Source: JBFLVQ01 sp040758525
GTDB taxonomy: Bacteria; Acidobacteriota; Blastocatellia; Chloracidobacteriales; JADJPF01
Assembly (NCBI GenBank): GCA_040758525.1
Contig: JBFLVQ010000236.1
Span: forward strand, 1 to 12,658
Direction: 5' to 3'
Length of the DNA: 12,658 nt
The notes under the pieces were generated by a model. The model was not told the origin of the DNA. It saw only the letters and a program-made list of their open reading frames with translations, and did not search any database. Each line of letters begins with the position of its first letter. Position 1 is the stretch's first letter. Below are positions 1 to 7,194 of the stretch, in pieces. A program made the position numbers and the translations under genes.

Positions 1-73
1 GCAGGTGTGTTCTTTGACTTTCCAAACAACGTAGCCCGATGACCTTGCGATCCTGGCTGAGTCTGGTCAACTG

Positions 74-99
74 GGCTTGTTGGTTTTACCCGACAAGCC
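74..99. other. Strong hairpin (10-bp stem, 6-nt loop)
   Basis: GGCTTGTTGG (74-83) pairs with CCGACAAGCC (90-99), with one G-T wobble, around the loop TTTTAC. It abuts, and shares two bases with, the hairpin at 98-118, so the two cannot both form fully. No clear T-tract follows on either strand. It may be a second terminator for the minus-strand mla operon or part of an intergenic repeat; the sequence does not decide. Confidence 0.5.
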
Positions 100-118
100 T
101 CGCCATTTCATGGCGAGG
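98..118 (-). terminator. Probable terminator-type hairpin after the mla operon
   Basis: CCTCGCCA (98-105) and TGGCGAGG (111-118) form a perfect 8-bp GC-rich stem with a 5-nt loop, 8 bases beyond the stop codon of the MCE gene. On the minus strand it is followed by GCTTGT rather than a run of T, so it is not a textbook intrinsic terminator. Its position right after the last operon gene is the main argument for the call. Confidence 0.4.
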
Positions 119-126
119 TCATTGAC

Positions 127-1593
127 CTATTCGTAGACGCTAATACGCACCAATCCCGCACCACGCTCAGGTGGAAGCGAGACGCTACTATCTTCTCCAT
201 ATCCCTTAATCTTGATCTTATTCTCATCAATGGGAAAATTCTTTGCCAAGTATTCCCGTATCATATAAGCACGTGCCTGTGAAAGCTCTAGATTCTCCTC
301 TGCCTTACCTACCTCACTAACATAAACTCTCACAGCCACTAGTGAGTGTGAATGGCTCATCAGGTAAACACCAACATTATAGAGTGGCGCTACTTTATTA
401 AGCTTGGCATTGTAATTTTTACTGTTAAAAAGCGTGTCGGTATTGAAAGTGTACTCCTTGATTGGAGTAGCTTGTAGCGACTCATCAAGCTGATGCTTGC
501 TTAAATCTGCTGCACTCCAGTAGCCACGATCTTGAAAATAACCACGTAGCAGACTATTACTCTTAGCCGCCGCTAACACTTCATTCATCTGTACTACTGC
601 GCTATGGGCTTCCTGCAATGTGTTGCCTAGCCCACCAGAAGATTTACCATTAGGTGATAATAGAGCACCTAGTGGACCTTCACCTTTCTCTATTCCTGTC
701 ATTAATTGTGCTAAACTCTCTGCTGCTACACGTCCAGATTTCAAAGTCGCGCGTAGATCCTCAGCCATTGCTTCATCCTGAAGTAGCTTGCCCATTGTTC
801 CTTGTCCTTGCTCTAGATTGCCAAGAATAGCGGAAAGTCGTTGCGCCGAGTGTTGAGCTTCTGCAATCGTAGCCGATATCTGCGGGGTAAGCTCACGACC
901 ATAAACTAGTCCTCCTAGTGTGCCACGCCCACTACGTATATGTGTAACAACCTCCCCTAACTTCGCCGAAGATGTACGGATTGATCGCATAGTGATCTGC
1001 AGATCCTGGTAGAGCTGCTTGTCAGAAAGTAGATGACCTATTGAGCCTTCTTTATCATTTATTTTGCGCGCAATCTCGCGATATTCCTCAGCCGTAACAC
1101 GAAAAGTAGCTAGTGCCTTGGTAGTCTCATCGGCAAGCTTGTCCATATCCCTTGCCTCTTCTCCACGTAGAACTATATGGTCATTGGTCAGTGCACTACT
1201 ATGCGTATTACTTCTATCATTATCCGACCCATACTCTCCTTTCAGTTCTATTTCAATATATTTTTCTCCAAAGAAGCCTTGGGATTTAATGCGCGCGACA
1301 CTGTTTGCATTGAGCAATGGACGAGCATCTGCTGTCACTTTCATTACTACTCGTACCTTATTGTCAGGCGTGGTTGGTAGCAACACTTTATCAACAATAC
1401 CTTTCTCGACACCAACGATCTGTACTGGCGCACCCTCTTTCAACCCACTAACACGATTGAACCAAGCCTCCACAACAATAATATCGGTGAAGCGATACTC
1501 CTTAGATCCAATGAGAAAGATAGCGACTAGCAGCAGCAATAACCCAATCACTACGAAGATACCTAGTTGTAGATAAGGAGTTCTTTCAGCCAT
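127..1593 (-). CDS. mlaD: MlaD-like MCE-domain lipid-transport protein with OmpA-like C-terminus
   Basis: This is the substrate-binding, membrane-anchored subunit of an Mla-type phospholipid ABC transporter (488 aa). Residues 10-29 form one N-terminal transmembrane helix, so the rest lies in the periplasm. Residues about 37-117 are the MCE domain (GLKEGAPVQIVGVEKG, then GFFGEKYIEIEL). A long, mostly helical segment (about 150-345) follows, carrying the motif (E/R/Q)G-x-(L/M/I)G-x-L at 182, 223, 264 and 305, each exactly 41 residues apart. Residues about 380-488 resemble an OmpA-like peptidoglycan-associated domain: GKAEENLELSQARA (429-442) aligns without gaps to the family core. Arg441 is kept, but the usual Asp of GHTD is Ser426, so peptidoglycan binding is doubtful. 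MlaD of E. coli is far shorter and lacks this tail. The gene is last in the operon, 15 bases after mlaF, with AAGG (1601-1604) seven bases before the ATG. The family is secure; the OmpA-tail function is inferred. Confidence 0.88.
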   Translation of the reverse strand: MAERTPYLQLGIFVVIGLLLLLVAIFLIGSKEYRFTDIIVVEAWFNRVSGLKEGAPVQIVGVEKGIVDKVLLPTTPDNKVRVVMKVTADARPLLNANSVARIKSQGFFGEKYIEIELKGEYGSDNDRSNTHSSALTNDHIVLRGEEARDMDKLADETTKALATFRVTAEEYREIARKINDKEGSIGHLLSDKQLYQDLQITMRSIRTSSAKLGEVVTHIRSGRGTLGGLVYGRELTPQISATIAEAQHSAQRLSAILGNLEQGQGTMGKLLQDEAMAEDLRATLKSGRVAAESLAQLMTGIEKGEGPLGALLSPNGKSSGGLGNTLQEAHSAVVQMNEVLAAAKSNSLLRGYFQDRGYWSAADLSKHQLDESLQATPIKEYTFNTDTLFNSKNYNAKLNKVAPLYNVGVYLMSHSHSLVAVRVYVSEVGKAEENLELSQARAYMIREYLAKNFPIDENKIKIKGYGEDSSVSLPPERGAGLVRISVYE

Positions 1594-1608
1594 AATTGAA
1601 CCTTACAT

Positions 1609-2343
1609 TCAATGTACGTCTGCAAATGCATTGGCAACAAACTGACGCACAAACTGATTATTGCTCTCTTGTAATTGTTCGAAAGATCCCTTCTCAATAA
1701 CTGCGCCTTCATGTAAGACAGCAAACTGATCACCAACATTACGTGCGCTGACAATCTCGTGTGTAACAGTAATTGAGGTAACTCCTGACTCCTTCAATTG
1801 TAGGATCAATTCATCGATCTCTCGCGCTGTGATTGGATCAAGACCGGCAGTAGGCTCATCGTAGAGCATTACTGTAGGATCAAGCGCAAGTGCACGTGCT
1901 AATCCAGCACGTTTACGCATACCACCAGAAAGTTCGGCGGGCATCTTATCGGCATAATCTTTAAGTCCTACCTGTGCTAGCTTGTTGATGGCAACCTCAT
2001 TGATCTCTGCCTCACTCATTTCCGTATGGCGATGCAATGGGAAGGCGACATTTTCACGCACTGTCATAGAGTCGTAGAGAGCAGCATCTTGAAATAGGAA
2101 ACCCATACGTTTGCGCACCTGATTGAGGGCTTCCCTGTTGATCGCAGTTATCTCTTGATCGAAGACTTTGATGGTACCACGATCTGGCTTGAGCAGACCT
2201 ATAATCAGTTTTAATAACACGCTCTTACCTGTACCACTGCGACCTAGAATAATGAGGTTCTGTTGTGCCTCGACAACTAGATTAACCCCATCGAGTACCC
2301 GTTGCTGGCGAAATGATTTATAAATATTGCTTACCTCAATCAT
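1609..2343 (-). CDS. mlaF: Mla-type ABC transporter ATP-binding protein
   Basis: This 244-aa cytoplasmic ATPase powers the MlaE permease in lipid transport between the membranes. All nucleotide-binding motifs are intact: Walker A GRSGTGKS (34-41), Q-loop Gln85 in FLFQDAALYDSMTVREN, signature LSGGM (138-142), Walker B VMLYDE (158-163) with catalytic Glu163, D-loop (AGLD), and switch His195 in TVTHE. The DAALYDSMTVRENVAFPL stretch and the SGGMRKRAGLARAL run are characteristic of the MlaF branch rather than of amino-acid importers. The length is normal for the family. The start ATG overlaps the mlaE stop by four bases (ATGA, 2340-2343), indicating translational coupling. The next gene is the MCE subunit. 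No MlaB (STAS) or MlaC gene is visible in this window. Confidence 0.95.
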   Translation of the reverse strand: MIEVSNIYKSFRQQRVLDGVNLVVEAQQNLIILGRSGTGKSVLLKLIIGLLKPDRGTIKVFDQEITAINREALNQVRKRMGFLFQDAALYDSMTVRENVAFPLHRHTEMSEAEINEVAINKLAQVGLKDYADKMPAELSGGMRKRAGLARALALDPTVMLYDEPTAGLDPITAREIDELILQLKESGVTSITVTHEIVSARNVGDQFAVLHEGAVIEKGSFEQLQESNNQFVRQFVANAFADVH

Positions 2344-3104
2344 AAGCGCCCAAATATTAGATAGACCAGCTTGACAGTAACTACGTCTGAAAGTATTAAA
2401 AAGAGGGTCGAATAGACTACTGAGCGGGTAGCAGCACGTCCTACTCCTGCCGTACCACCCCGCACTGTAAGGCCCTGGTAGCAGCTAACCACGCCTATGA
2501 TAAGACCAAAGATGATGGTACGGAAAGTATTGGGAAAGAAGTCCTGGAAGCGTATTAGCTCAAAGCCAAGATTAAGAAAGCGCTCCATTGTAAAGCCAGT
2601 CAGTAGATATCCTGAAATAATACCAGCAGCATCAGCACATAGTGTCAGGATTGGTAGTGTCAATGCTAGTGCAGTAATACGGGTAACTACTAAATAGTGA
2701 ATTGTATCAACACCAGAGACCTCTAATGCATCGATCTGATCAGTGACTTTCATTGAGCCGAGTTCAGCGCCTATGCCTGCGCCTACTCGTCCGGCAACTA
2801 CTAGCGCAGTGATGAGTGGGCCAGACTCTTGAATCATTGAGAAGACGATCAGTGTAGGGATCAATGCTTCTGCGCCCAATCGCGTTAAAGTGTCTTGCGA
2901 ATGTAGGGTAAGCACTGTGCCTATAGCAGCACCGGCAACGATCACAAGCGGCAATGATCGTATCCCAACTTCCTGCATTTGACGCACCATCTCGCGCATT
3001 TCAAAAGGTGGTGAGAGTGAGGCGCGCATATACTGCGTCATAAAAGCTGCCATCTCGCCGAACCAGGAGAAGAAATTGATCAGTTGCTGATTTGAATAGG
3101 TCAT
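2340..3104 (-). CDS. mlaE: MlaE-family lipid ABC transporter permease
   Basis: This is the integral inner-membrane permease of the Mla-type transporter. It has several long hydrophobic stretches and the family signature run: MIQESGPLITALVVAGR, then GAGIGAELGSMKVTDQIDAL and LEVSGVDTI. The length (254 aa from the ATG at 3104) is typical. A GTG at 3113 would add three residues; neither start has a clear Shine-Dalgarno sequence, and ATG is preferred here. The gene is first in the operon mlaE-mlaF-mlaD, and its stop overlaps the mlaF start. The promoter is presumably in the 3105-3355 interval, where TAAAAT close to the gene is the only -10-like element noted, without a convincing -35. Confidence 0.95.
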   Translation of the reverse strand: MTYSNQQLINFFSWFGEMAAFMTQYMRASLSPPFEMREMVRQMQEVGIRSLPLVIVAGAAIGTVLTLHSQDTLTRLGAEALIPTLIVFSMIQESGPLITALVVAGRVGAGIGAELGSMKVTDQIDALEVSGVDTIHYLVVTRITALALTLPILTLCADAAGIISGYLLTGFTMERFLNLGFELIRFQDFFPNTFRTIIFGLIIGVVSCYQGLTVRGGTAGVGRAATRSVVYSTLFLILSDVVTVKLVYLIFGRL

Positions 3105-3408
3105 GAAATACACAATGATAAGATCATTTTAAATTTGCCAGCAGTTGCCAATTGTAAAGATGGATTGCCTGCCTTATTGGTTTCCTAATCTGCCGGCATG
3201 CAGTAATTTTGAGATGACAGTACTGTTTAACCCTACAAATAGATTGCGAAAATACGCAATAAACCTCATTTACTGAAAGGCGATCATTGATCTAAAAATA
3301 CTCTACTCAGATTTTGCTGGAACGGTAAATAGAAGAGCGTCCCGCCCCTAGCTCTTTGTCAAATACCTCACCAGTCATAATAATCATAAGATATTATTGG
3401 TAAATATT
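3105..3408. promoter_or_regulatory. Divergent intergenic region between mlaE and the receiver-domain gene
   Basis: About 300 bases hold no supported gene. It is the only place for the mlaE promoter (minus) and for the response-regulator promoter (plus, listed separately). Symmetric elements visible are TGCCGGCA (3191-3198), the perfect palindrome ACAGTACTGT (3217-3226), and a perfect 6-bp hairpin ATTGCG-AAAATA-CGCAAT (3243-3260). Any of these could be an operator, but none matches a regulator site that I can name. Confidence 0.5.
3356..3384 (+). promoter_or_regulatory. Probable sigma70-type promoter of the response-regulator gene
   Basis: TTGTCA (3356-3361, five of six to consensus) and AATAAT (3379-3384, five of six) are separated by 17 bases. 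Transcription would start near 3391, leaving a leader of only about 18 nt before the ATG at 3409. That leaves almost no room for a ribosome site before an earlier TTG codon at 3397 and supports the ATG start. Confidence 0.5.
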
Positions 3409-3849
3409 ATGCTAAGCATTCAACGGTTCGATTTGTCTAAAGTAAAAATCGGTGCTAGAAGCGATATACAAAACGAGTATCGCCCTAAGGTGCTGATTAT
3501 TGATGACGATGCTACCAGCATCGAAGTGCTTAAATACAACCTACAACAGGCAGGCTACAAAGTTGCCATACATACGAAGAATCTTGGCATGATTGCCGCG
3601 ATAAATGATGAGCGCCCCGACCTGATTTTGCTTGATATTAATATGCCTCTGCTTGATGGGCCATTACTATGTCGATTAGTGAAGAAAAACCAACAATTCG
3701 CTCAGACACCAATTCTGCTCTGCTCTGCGCTTAATGAAAAGAGGTTGATTAAAAAGGCCGCCGAATGTAAAGCAACAGGCTATATATACAAAGGTTGGGG
3801 AATCAAACAGGTCATTAAAAAGGTTGGTCAATACCTAGCCTCAAGCTAA
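3409..3849 (+). CDS. Stand-alone receiver-domain response regulator (CheY-like)
   Basis: This 146-aa cytoplasmic protein consists of a phospho-acceptor REC domain with no output domain. Numbered from the alternative TTG start at 3397 (subtract four for the ATG start used here), it has acidic-pocket residues Asp36-Asp37 in VLIIDDD, phosphorylation site Asp80 in LILLDINMPLLDG, the switch Ser110 (LLCSALNE), and Lys132 in GYIYKGWG. All key residues are present, so it should be phosphorylatable. The first 28 or so residues before the domain are not recognisable. No histidine kinase is adjacent, so the partner is unknown. It is divergent from mlaE and convergent with the TPR gene at 3914. No clear Shine-Dalgarno precedes the ATG; a TTG at 3397 would add four residues. 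A role in chemotaxis or a phosphorelay cannot be distinguished. Confidence 0.85.
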   Translation: MLSIQRFDLSKVKIGARSDIQNEYRPKVLIIDDDATSIEVLKYNLQQAGYKVAIHTKNLGMIAAINDERPDLILLDINMPLLDGPLLCRLVKKNQQFAQTPILLCSALNEKRLIKKAAECKATGYIYKGWGIKQVIKKVGQYLASS

Positions 3850-3859
3850 AATCTAATCT

Positions 3860-3894
3860 GGCTTGCGAAATCGATCTAATCAATTTCGCAGGCC
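3860..3894. terminator. Bidirectional terminator between convergent genes
   Basis: GGCTTGCGAAAT (3860-3871) pairs over 12 bp, with one wobble, with ATTTCGCAGGCC (3883-3894) across an 11-nt loop. It lies 10 bases after the response-regulator stop and 19 bases after the end of the minus-strand TPR operon. Flanks are moderately T-rich in both directions (ATCATTT on plus; AGATTAGATTTT on minus). Convergent placement makes a shared terminator the simplest reading. Confidence 0.75.
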
Positions 3895-3913
3895 ATCATT
3901 TACCTGGCTAGCT

Positions 3914-5485
3914 TTATTGCAGTGCTTCGCGCTGTCTTCGTTCGCGTTCATCACGCTCGCGTTTGTCTTCTTCCTCTAAGCGCTTAAAGATCTCTAGCTC
4001 TTTTTCTGCCTTGTCTGGTTGTCCTGTACGCGTATAAGCAAGAAAGAGTTGATAGTGAGCCTGTGTGTAATCTGGCTTCAACTTAATCGCCTGCAGTAAC
4101 TCCTGTTCTCCTTCCTGATAACGCTTCTGCCGCACCAATAGCCGACCTAGATTATAACGAGCTTCGGAATGGTTGGGCTGTTTGTCTAGTGTGGCGCGTA
4201 AGTATTTCTCGGACTCGACAAAATCGCCTAACTCTAGATACAAGTAACCTAGATTGGCGAACGATTCGGCATTATTAGGATGCAGAGTAAGTTCTTTCTC
4301 GAAGAATGGAATCGCATCGGTAAGCTTACCCTGTGAACGCAAGGCATAACCGATCAGGTAATGAATCTCTAGCTCTTTTGGATCAGAGATGGCAAGAACT
4401 TGACGATAAGCTTGTTCCGCGCGTGCATACTTAAAGAGCTTGAAACAAGCATTACCAAGCTTAACGTGATAGAGAGGTTTGTCAGAAGCTAGCTCTACAG
4501 CTTTCTCATAAGCAGTAACAGCGGCTGTTACTGCATCACGCTTGTAATACTCTTCACCCATCATAAAATAGGCTTCAGCATGTTTGGGATTGCGTTCAAT
4601 GGTATGTTTGAACTCTTCTATGGCACCCTTTACATCTCCACGTGCAGAAAATACCAGTCCTAAACGATAATGGACCTCTGGTTCATCCGGTCGCAAATCT
4701 GCCGCTGTTGCCAGTGCTTTCTCTGCTGCCTCATAACGGTCTAGGTTGTAGAGCGCGAGGCCAAGATTATAGTGTGCCTCGAAGGCACTGGGTTGACGTT
4801 CAGCGGTATATTGAAATGCCTCTGCAGCACGTTCATAGTTGCCATTACTAGCTAACATTAAGCCAGCAGTGAAATGGACACGCCCATCTTCATCCTTGAG
4901 TGTAAAGATACGTTGTAATATCTTTTCTGCAGTGGCAGTCTTTTTTACTTTTAAGTTAGCTTCTAGCAATGCAAAGAGCACAGTAGGTTGTGGACCTAGA
5001 CGGCGGTAGACACGCGTTAAATGGGTAAGCGCATTCTTATAAGGACCCTTCTCCAAATAGATAAGCGCTAAATTGTAGTTAGCCTCAATATGGTTACGAT
5101 CGCTACGTAATACCAGCTTGAACTGCTGCAAGGCTTCTTGCGCACGACCTTGTTTTAGATAATTATTTCCTAAATTATTACGCGCATTGAGCAAGGTTGG
5201 TTTAAGCTTAAGCGCACGCAAGAACAACTCTTCTGCTTCATTAGTACGATTCTGCTGATCGCGCACAATACCAAGCAGATTATAGGCTTCGGCAGCATTA
5301 GGTTGTGCTTTGATCATCTCCTCAAGCGCAGCTTCCGCCTTTACCAGGTCACCAGTAGTGAGAGCAGCGTGGGCTTCAGTAAGCCTAGTCGGTTCGTTAG
5401 CACGCCGCTTTTGTACCACCATAGCAGTAGCGCTATTTATCAGTATTAGCAAAAGAGTCAGTATAACGTATATAGCCTTTTTCAT
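3914..5485 (-). CDS. Exported tetratricopeptide-repeat protein (about 14 TPRs)
   Basis: This 523-aa protein is built almost entirely of TPR units. An N-terminal signal peptide or membrane anchor (residues 1-22, hydrophobic core with SATA before the likely cut) is followed by about 14 consecutive 34-residue repeats from residue 33 to about 500. Several have the canonical pattern, for example AYNLLGIVRDQQNRTNEAEE and AHYNLGLALYNLDRYEAAEK. The tail is a highly charged, Glu/Arg-rich helix (LEEEDKRERDERERRQR). It would act as a protein-binding scaffold in the periplasm or on the membrane; no enzymatic motif is seen. The gene is last in the receptor operon. Its ATG overlaps the stop of the CRTAC1-like gene (ATGA, 5482-5485), and AAAGGG (5495-5500) lies nine bases upstream. 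Its partner is likely the neighbouring CRTAC1-like protein, by inference from coupling only. Confidence 0.85.
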   Translation of the reverse strand: MKKAIYVILTLLLILINSATAMVVQKRRANEPTRLTEAHAALTTGDLVKAEAALEEMIKAQPNAAEAYNLLGIVRDQQNRTNEAEELFLRALKLKPTLLNARNNLGNNYLKQGRAQEALQQFKLVLRSDRNHIEANYNLALIYLEKGPYKNALTHLTRVYRRLGPQPTVLFALLEANLKVKKTATAEKILQRIFTLKDEDGRVHFTAGLMLASNGNYERAAEAFQYTAERQPSAFEAHYNLGLALYNLDRYEAAEKALATAADLRPDEPEVHYRLGLVFSARGDVKGAIEEFKHTIERNPKHAEAYFMMGEEYYKRDAVTAAVTAYEKAVELASDKPLYHVKLGNACFKLFKYARAEQAYRQVLAISDPKELEIHYLIGYALRSQGKLTDAIPFFEKELTLHPNNAESFANLGYLYLELGDFVESEKYLRATLDKQPNHSEARYNLGRLLVRQKRYQEGEQELLQAIKLKPDYTQAHYQLFLAYTRTGQPDKAEKELEIFKRLEEEDKRERDERERRQREALQ

Positions 5486-7194
5486 TGTATGCTGCCCTTT
5501 GCTTCATCAATCGTATAGAACTTATTCACTTTGAGATCGGTCAATCTAGTGCGTGCGCCGCTTGGCCAACGAATCTCTAACTCATCAACCTTAGCGGCAT
5601 GTCCTAATCCAAAATGGATACGTAGATCGTTTTGAGATAAATAACTGGCACCACTCTCAACTTGTGCCGATTGCCAACGTGTGCCAATGCGCGCACGCAC
5701 ACGTGTACCTATAGCAGCACGATTGCTCTTGCTGCCAATCAGTTTGATTGTTATCCAATCATTACGATTGCCACCATCATTACGTAATAGTAAAGGCTGC
5801 TCATCCATTGCATTGACGACCACATCTATATCACCATCATTATCTAGATCACCAAATGCTGCGCCTCTATACGATCTTTTGATTGCCATTCCTGAACCAG
5901 ATTGTAACCCTATCTCAGTAAATTTTCCTTGTCCATTATTCTCAAAGAGGAGATTGCGCTGCTTAAAAGTGGTGCCAAAATCATGCTTATCTACTTCAGG
6001 GTAGACATGACCATTAGCAACAAAGACATCTAGATCACCATCATTATCATAATCAAAGAATGCCGTTCCCCAACCTAGATAAGGTATTGTTATCTGTCCA
6101 TGACCAGATTGGAAGGTAATATCAGTAAAATTGCCGCTTTCATTCTGATAGAGTGTATTGGAGTCATCTGAAAAATTGGTCAGATATAGATCAAAGAAGC
6201 CATCATAATTGAAATCACCCCAGGCTACTCCCATACAGGCTTGCTGGCGACCCTCTTCATTAACAGCCACGCCAGAAACATAGGATACATCAGTAAACTT
6301 GCCATTGCCATTATTGCGATATAGATAGTTGCCCGTCGAATCGTTGGAGACAAAAATATCTAGATCGTTATCATTATCATAGTCGATCCAAGTAGGTTGG
6401 AAACCATAGAGTAGTTTTGCATCATCTACACCGGCATCTTTTGCAACATTGGTAAATGTGTTGTCACCATTGTTACGATAGAGTGCATCACCAGCACCTT
6501 TTAGACCACGTGGCCCACACATTACTGGTACACCTCTATACATACAGTAAGCGGCGGCTGCGCCTGTGCCACTACCGCCCGGCTCAGGAAGCTTATTGAG
6601 ATCTAGCTCAACATAATTGGCAACAAATAGATCTAGATCACCATCGCTGTCATAGTCACCAAAGGCTGCCCCTGTTGACCAGCGTGGATCACTAACACCA
6701 GCCTTCTCGGTAATATCAGTAAACGTACCATTACCATTGTTACGATAGAGTATGTCAGGTCCGAAATTGGTGATATAAAGATCATCAAAGCCATCATTGT
6801 CGAAGTCGCCTACACAGACTCCTTGTCCCCAAGCGCCATTGCCTCCCACACCTGCCTTATCAGTAATATCATTGAATGTACCATTACCATTGTTATGGTA
6901 TAGGCGGTTCTTTAGCTGAGGTTTCTTACCAGCAAGAATATCTAGATCGCCACCATTGACAAAGTAGATATCAAGCCAGCCATCACGATTGTAGTCTATT
7001 AAGCCAACTCCACTGGCGGTTGTTTCGATAATATAACGCTTCTGTGGACTGCCGCCTAAATGCTGGAATCCGCTTATACCAGCAGTAGCAGCAATATCAT
7101 TGAAGAGCACACGTTCCGGTGCGGTGGGCGTTTGTGCAGGCAATGAAACTGCAAGCAGAGAGAGAATAAGAAGGCTTAATAGTACTCTCTGCAT
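5482..7194 (-). CDS. CRTAC1-like secreted protein with FG-GAP/VCBS repeats and ASPIC/UnbV domain
   Basis: This 570-aa exported protein is predicted to be an extracellular or periplasmic beta-propeller with calcium-binding loops. Residues 1-20 are a signal peptide (SLPA before QTP). Seven DxDxDGxxD-type loops start at residues 67, 130, 180, 271, 327, 381 and 449, mostly alternating with YRNNGNGTFTDI-type strands. The fourth loop reads DYDNDNDLD, with Asn where Gly is usual. Between loops three and four lies CMYRGVPVMCGPRGL (217-231), a Cys pair that I recall as recurrent in this subfamily. Residues about 495-560 form the ASPIC/UnbV domain (GTRVRARIG, IHFGLG, LEIRWPSG). The ATG overlaps the stop of the upstream TPR gene (TAATG), with AAGGA at 7206-7210. 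The downstream TPR gene overlaps by four bases. The family is common in Acidobacteriota and Planctomycetota, but the ligand and role are unknown. Confidence 0.92.
   Translation of the reverse strand: MQRVLLSLLILSLLAVSLPAQTPTAPERVLFNDIAATAGISGFQHLGGSPQKRYIIETTASGVGLIDYNRDGWLDIYFVNGGDLDILAGKKPQLKNRLYHNNGNGTFNDITDKAGVGGNGAWGQGVCVGDFDNDGFDDLYITNFGPDILYRNNGNGTFTDITEKAGVSDPRWSTGAAFGDYDSDGDLDLFVANYVELDLNKLPEPGGSGTGAAAAYCMYRGVPVMCGPRGLKGAGDALYRNNGDNTFTNVAKDAGVDDAKLLYGFQPTWIDYDNDNDLDIFVSNDSTGNYLYRNNGNGKFTDVSYVSGVAVNEEGRQQACMGVAWGDFNYDGFFDLYLTNFSDDSNTLYQNESGNFTDITFQSGHGQITIPYLGWGTAFFDYDNDGDLDVFVANGHVYPEVDKHDFGTTFKQRNLLFENNGQGKFTEIGLQSGSGMAIKRSYRGAAFGDLDNDGDIDVVVNAMDEQPLLLRNDGGNRNDWITIKLIGSKSNRAAIGTRVRARIGTRWQSAQVESGASYLSQNDLRIHFGLGHAAKVDELEIRWPSGARTRLTDLKVNKFYTIDEAKGSIQ
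6710..6895 (-). repeat. Internal coding repeats of the FG-GAP units
   Basis: Nucleotide-level repeats underlie the propeller blades. GTACCATTACCATTGTTA occurs exactly at 6725-6742 and 6878-6895, 153 bases (51 codons) apart, inside longer similar blocks beginning at 6710 and 6863. Related variants occur near 6300 and 6464. They encode the YRNNGNGTF segment. Such repeats could promote gain or loss of blades by recombination. Confidence 0.7.

Noticed and set aside
1064..1576. A 170-codon plus-strand open frame inside the MCE gene
   Set aside because: Antisense to a gene with clear MCE domain and transmembrane helix; low-complexity Ser-rich translation typical of a shadow frame.
3397..3408. TTG start four codons upstream for the response regulator
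   Set aside because: The predicted transcription start near 3391 leaves no space for ribosome binding, and an ATG follows at 3409.
5681..6004. A 107-codon plus-strand open frame inside the CRTAC1-like gene
   Set aside because: It is antisense to a strongly supported gene whose calcium-loop repeats explain the composition; no recognisable protein features.
5824..6960. Recurrent short plus-strand repeats suggestive of a CRISPR-like or tandem array
   Set aside because: They are diverged, irregularly spaced and in frame, encoding the propeller loops and strands; there are no unique spacers of constant length.
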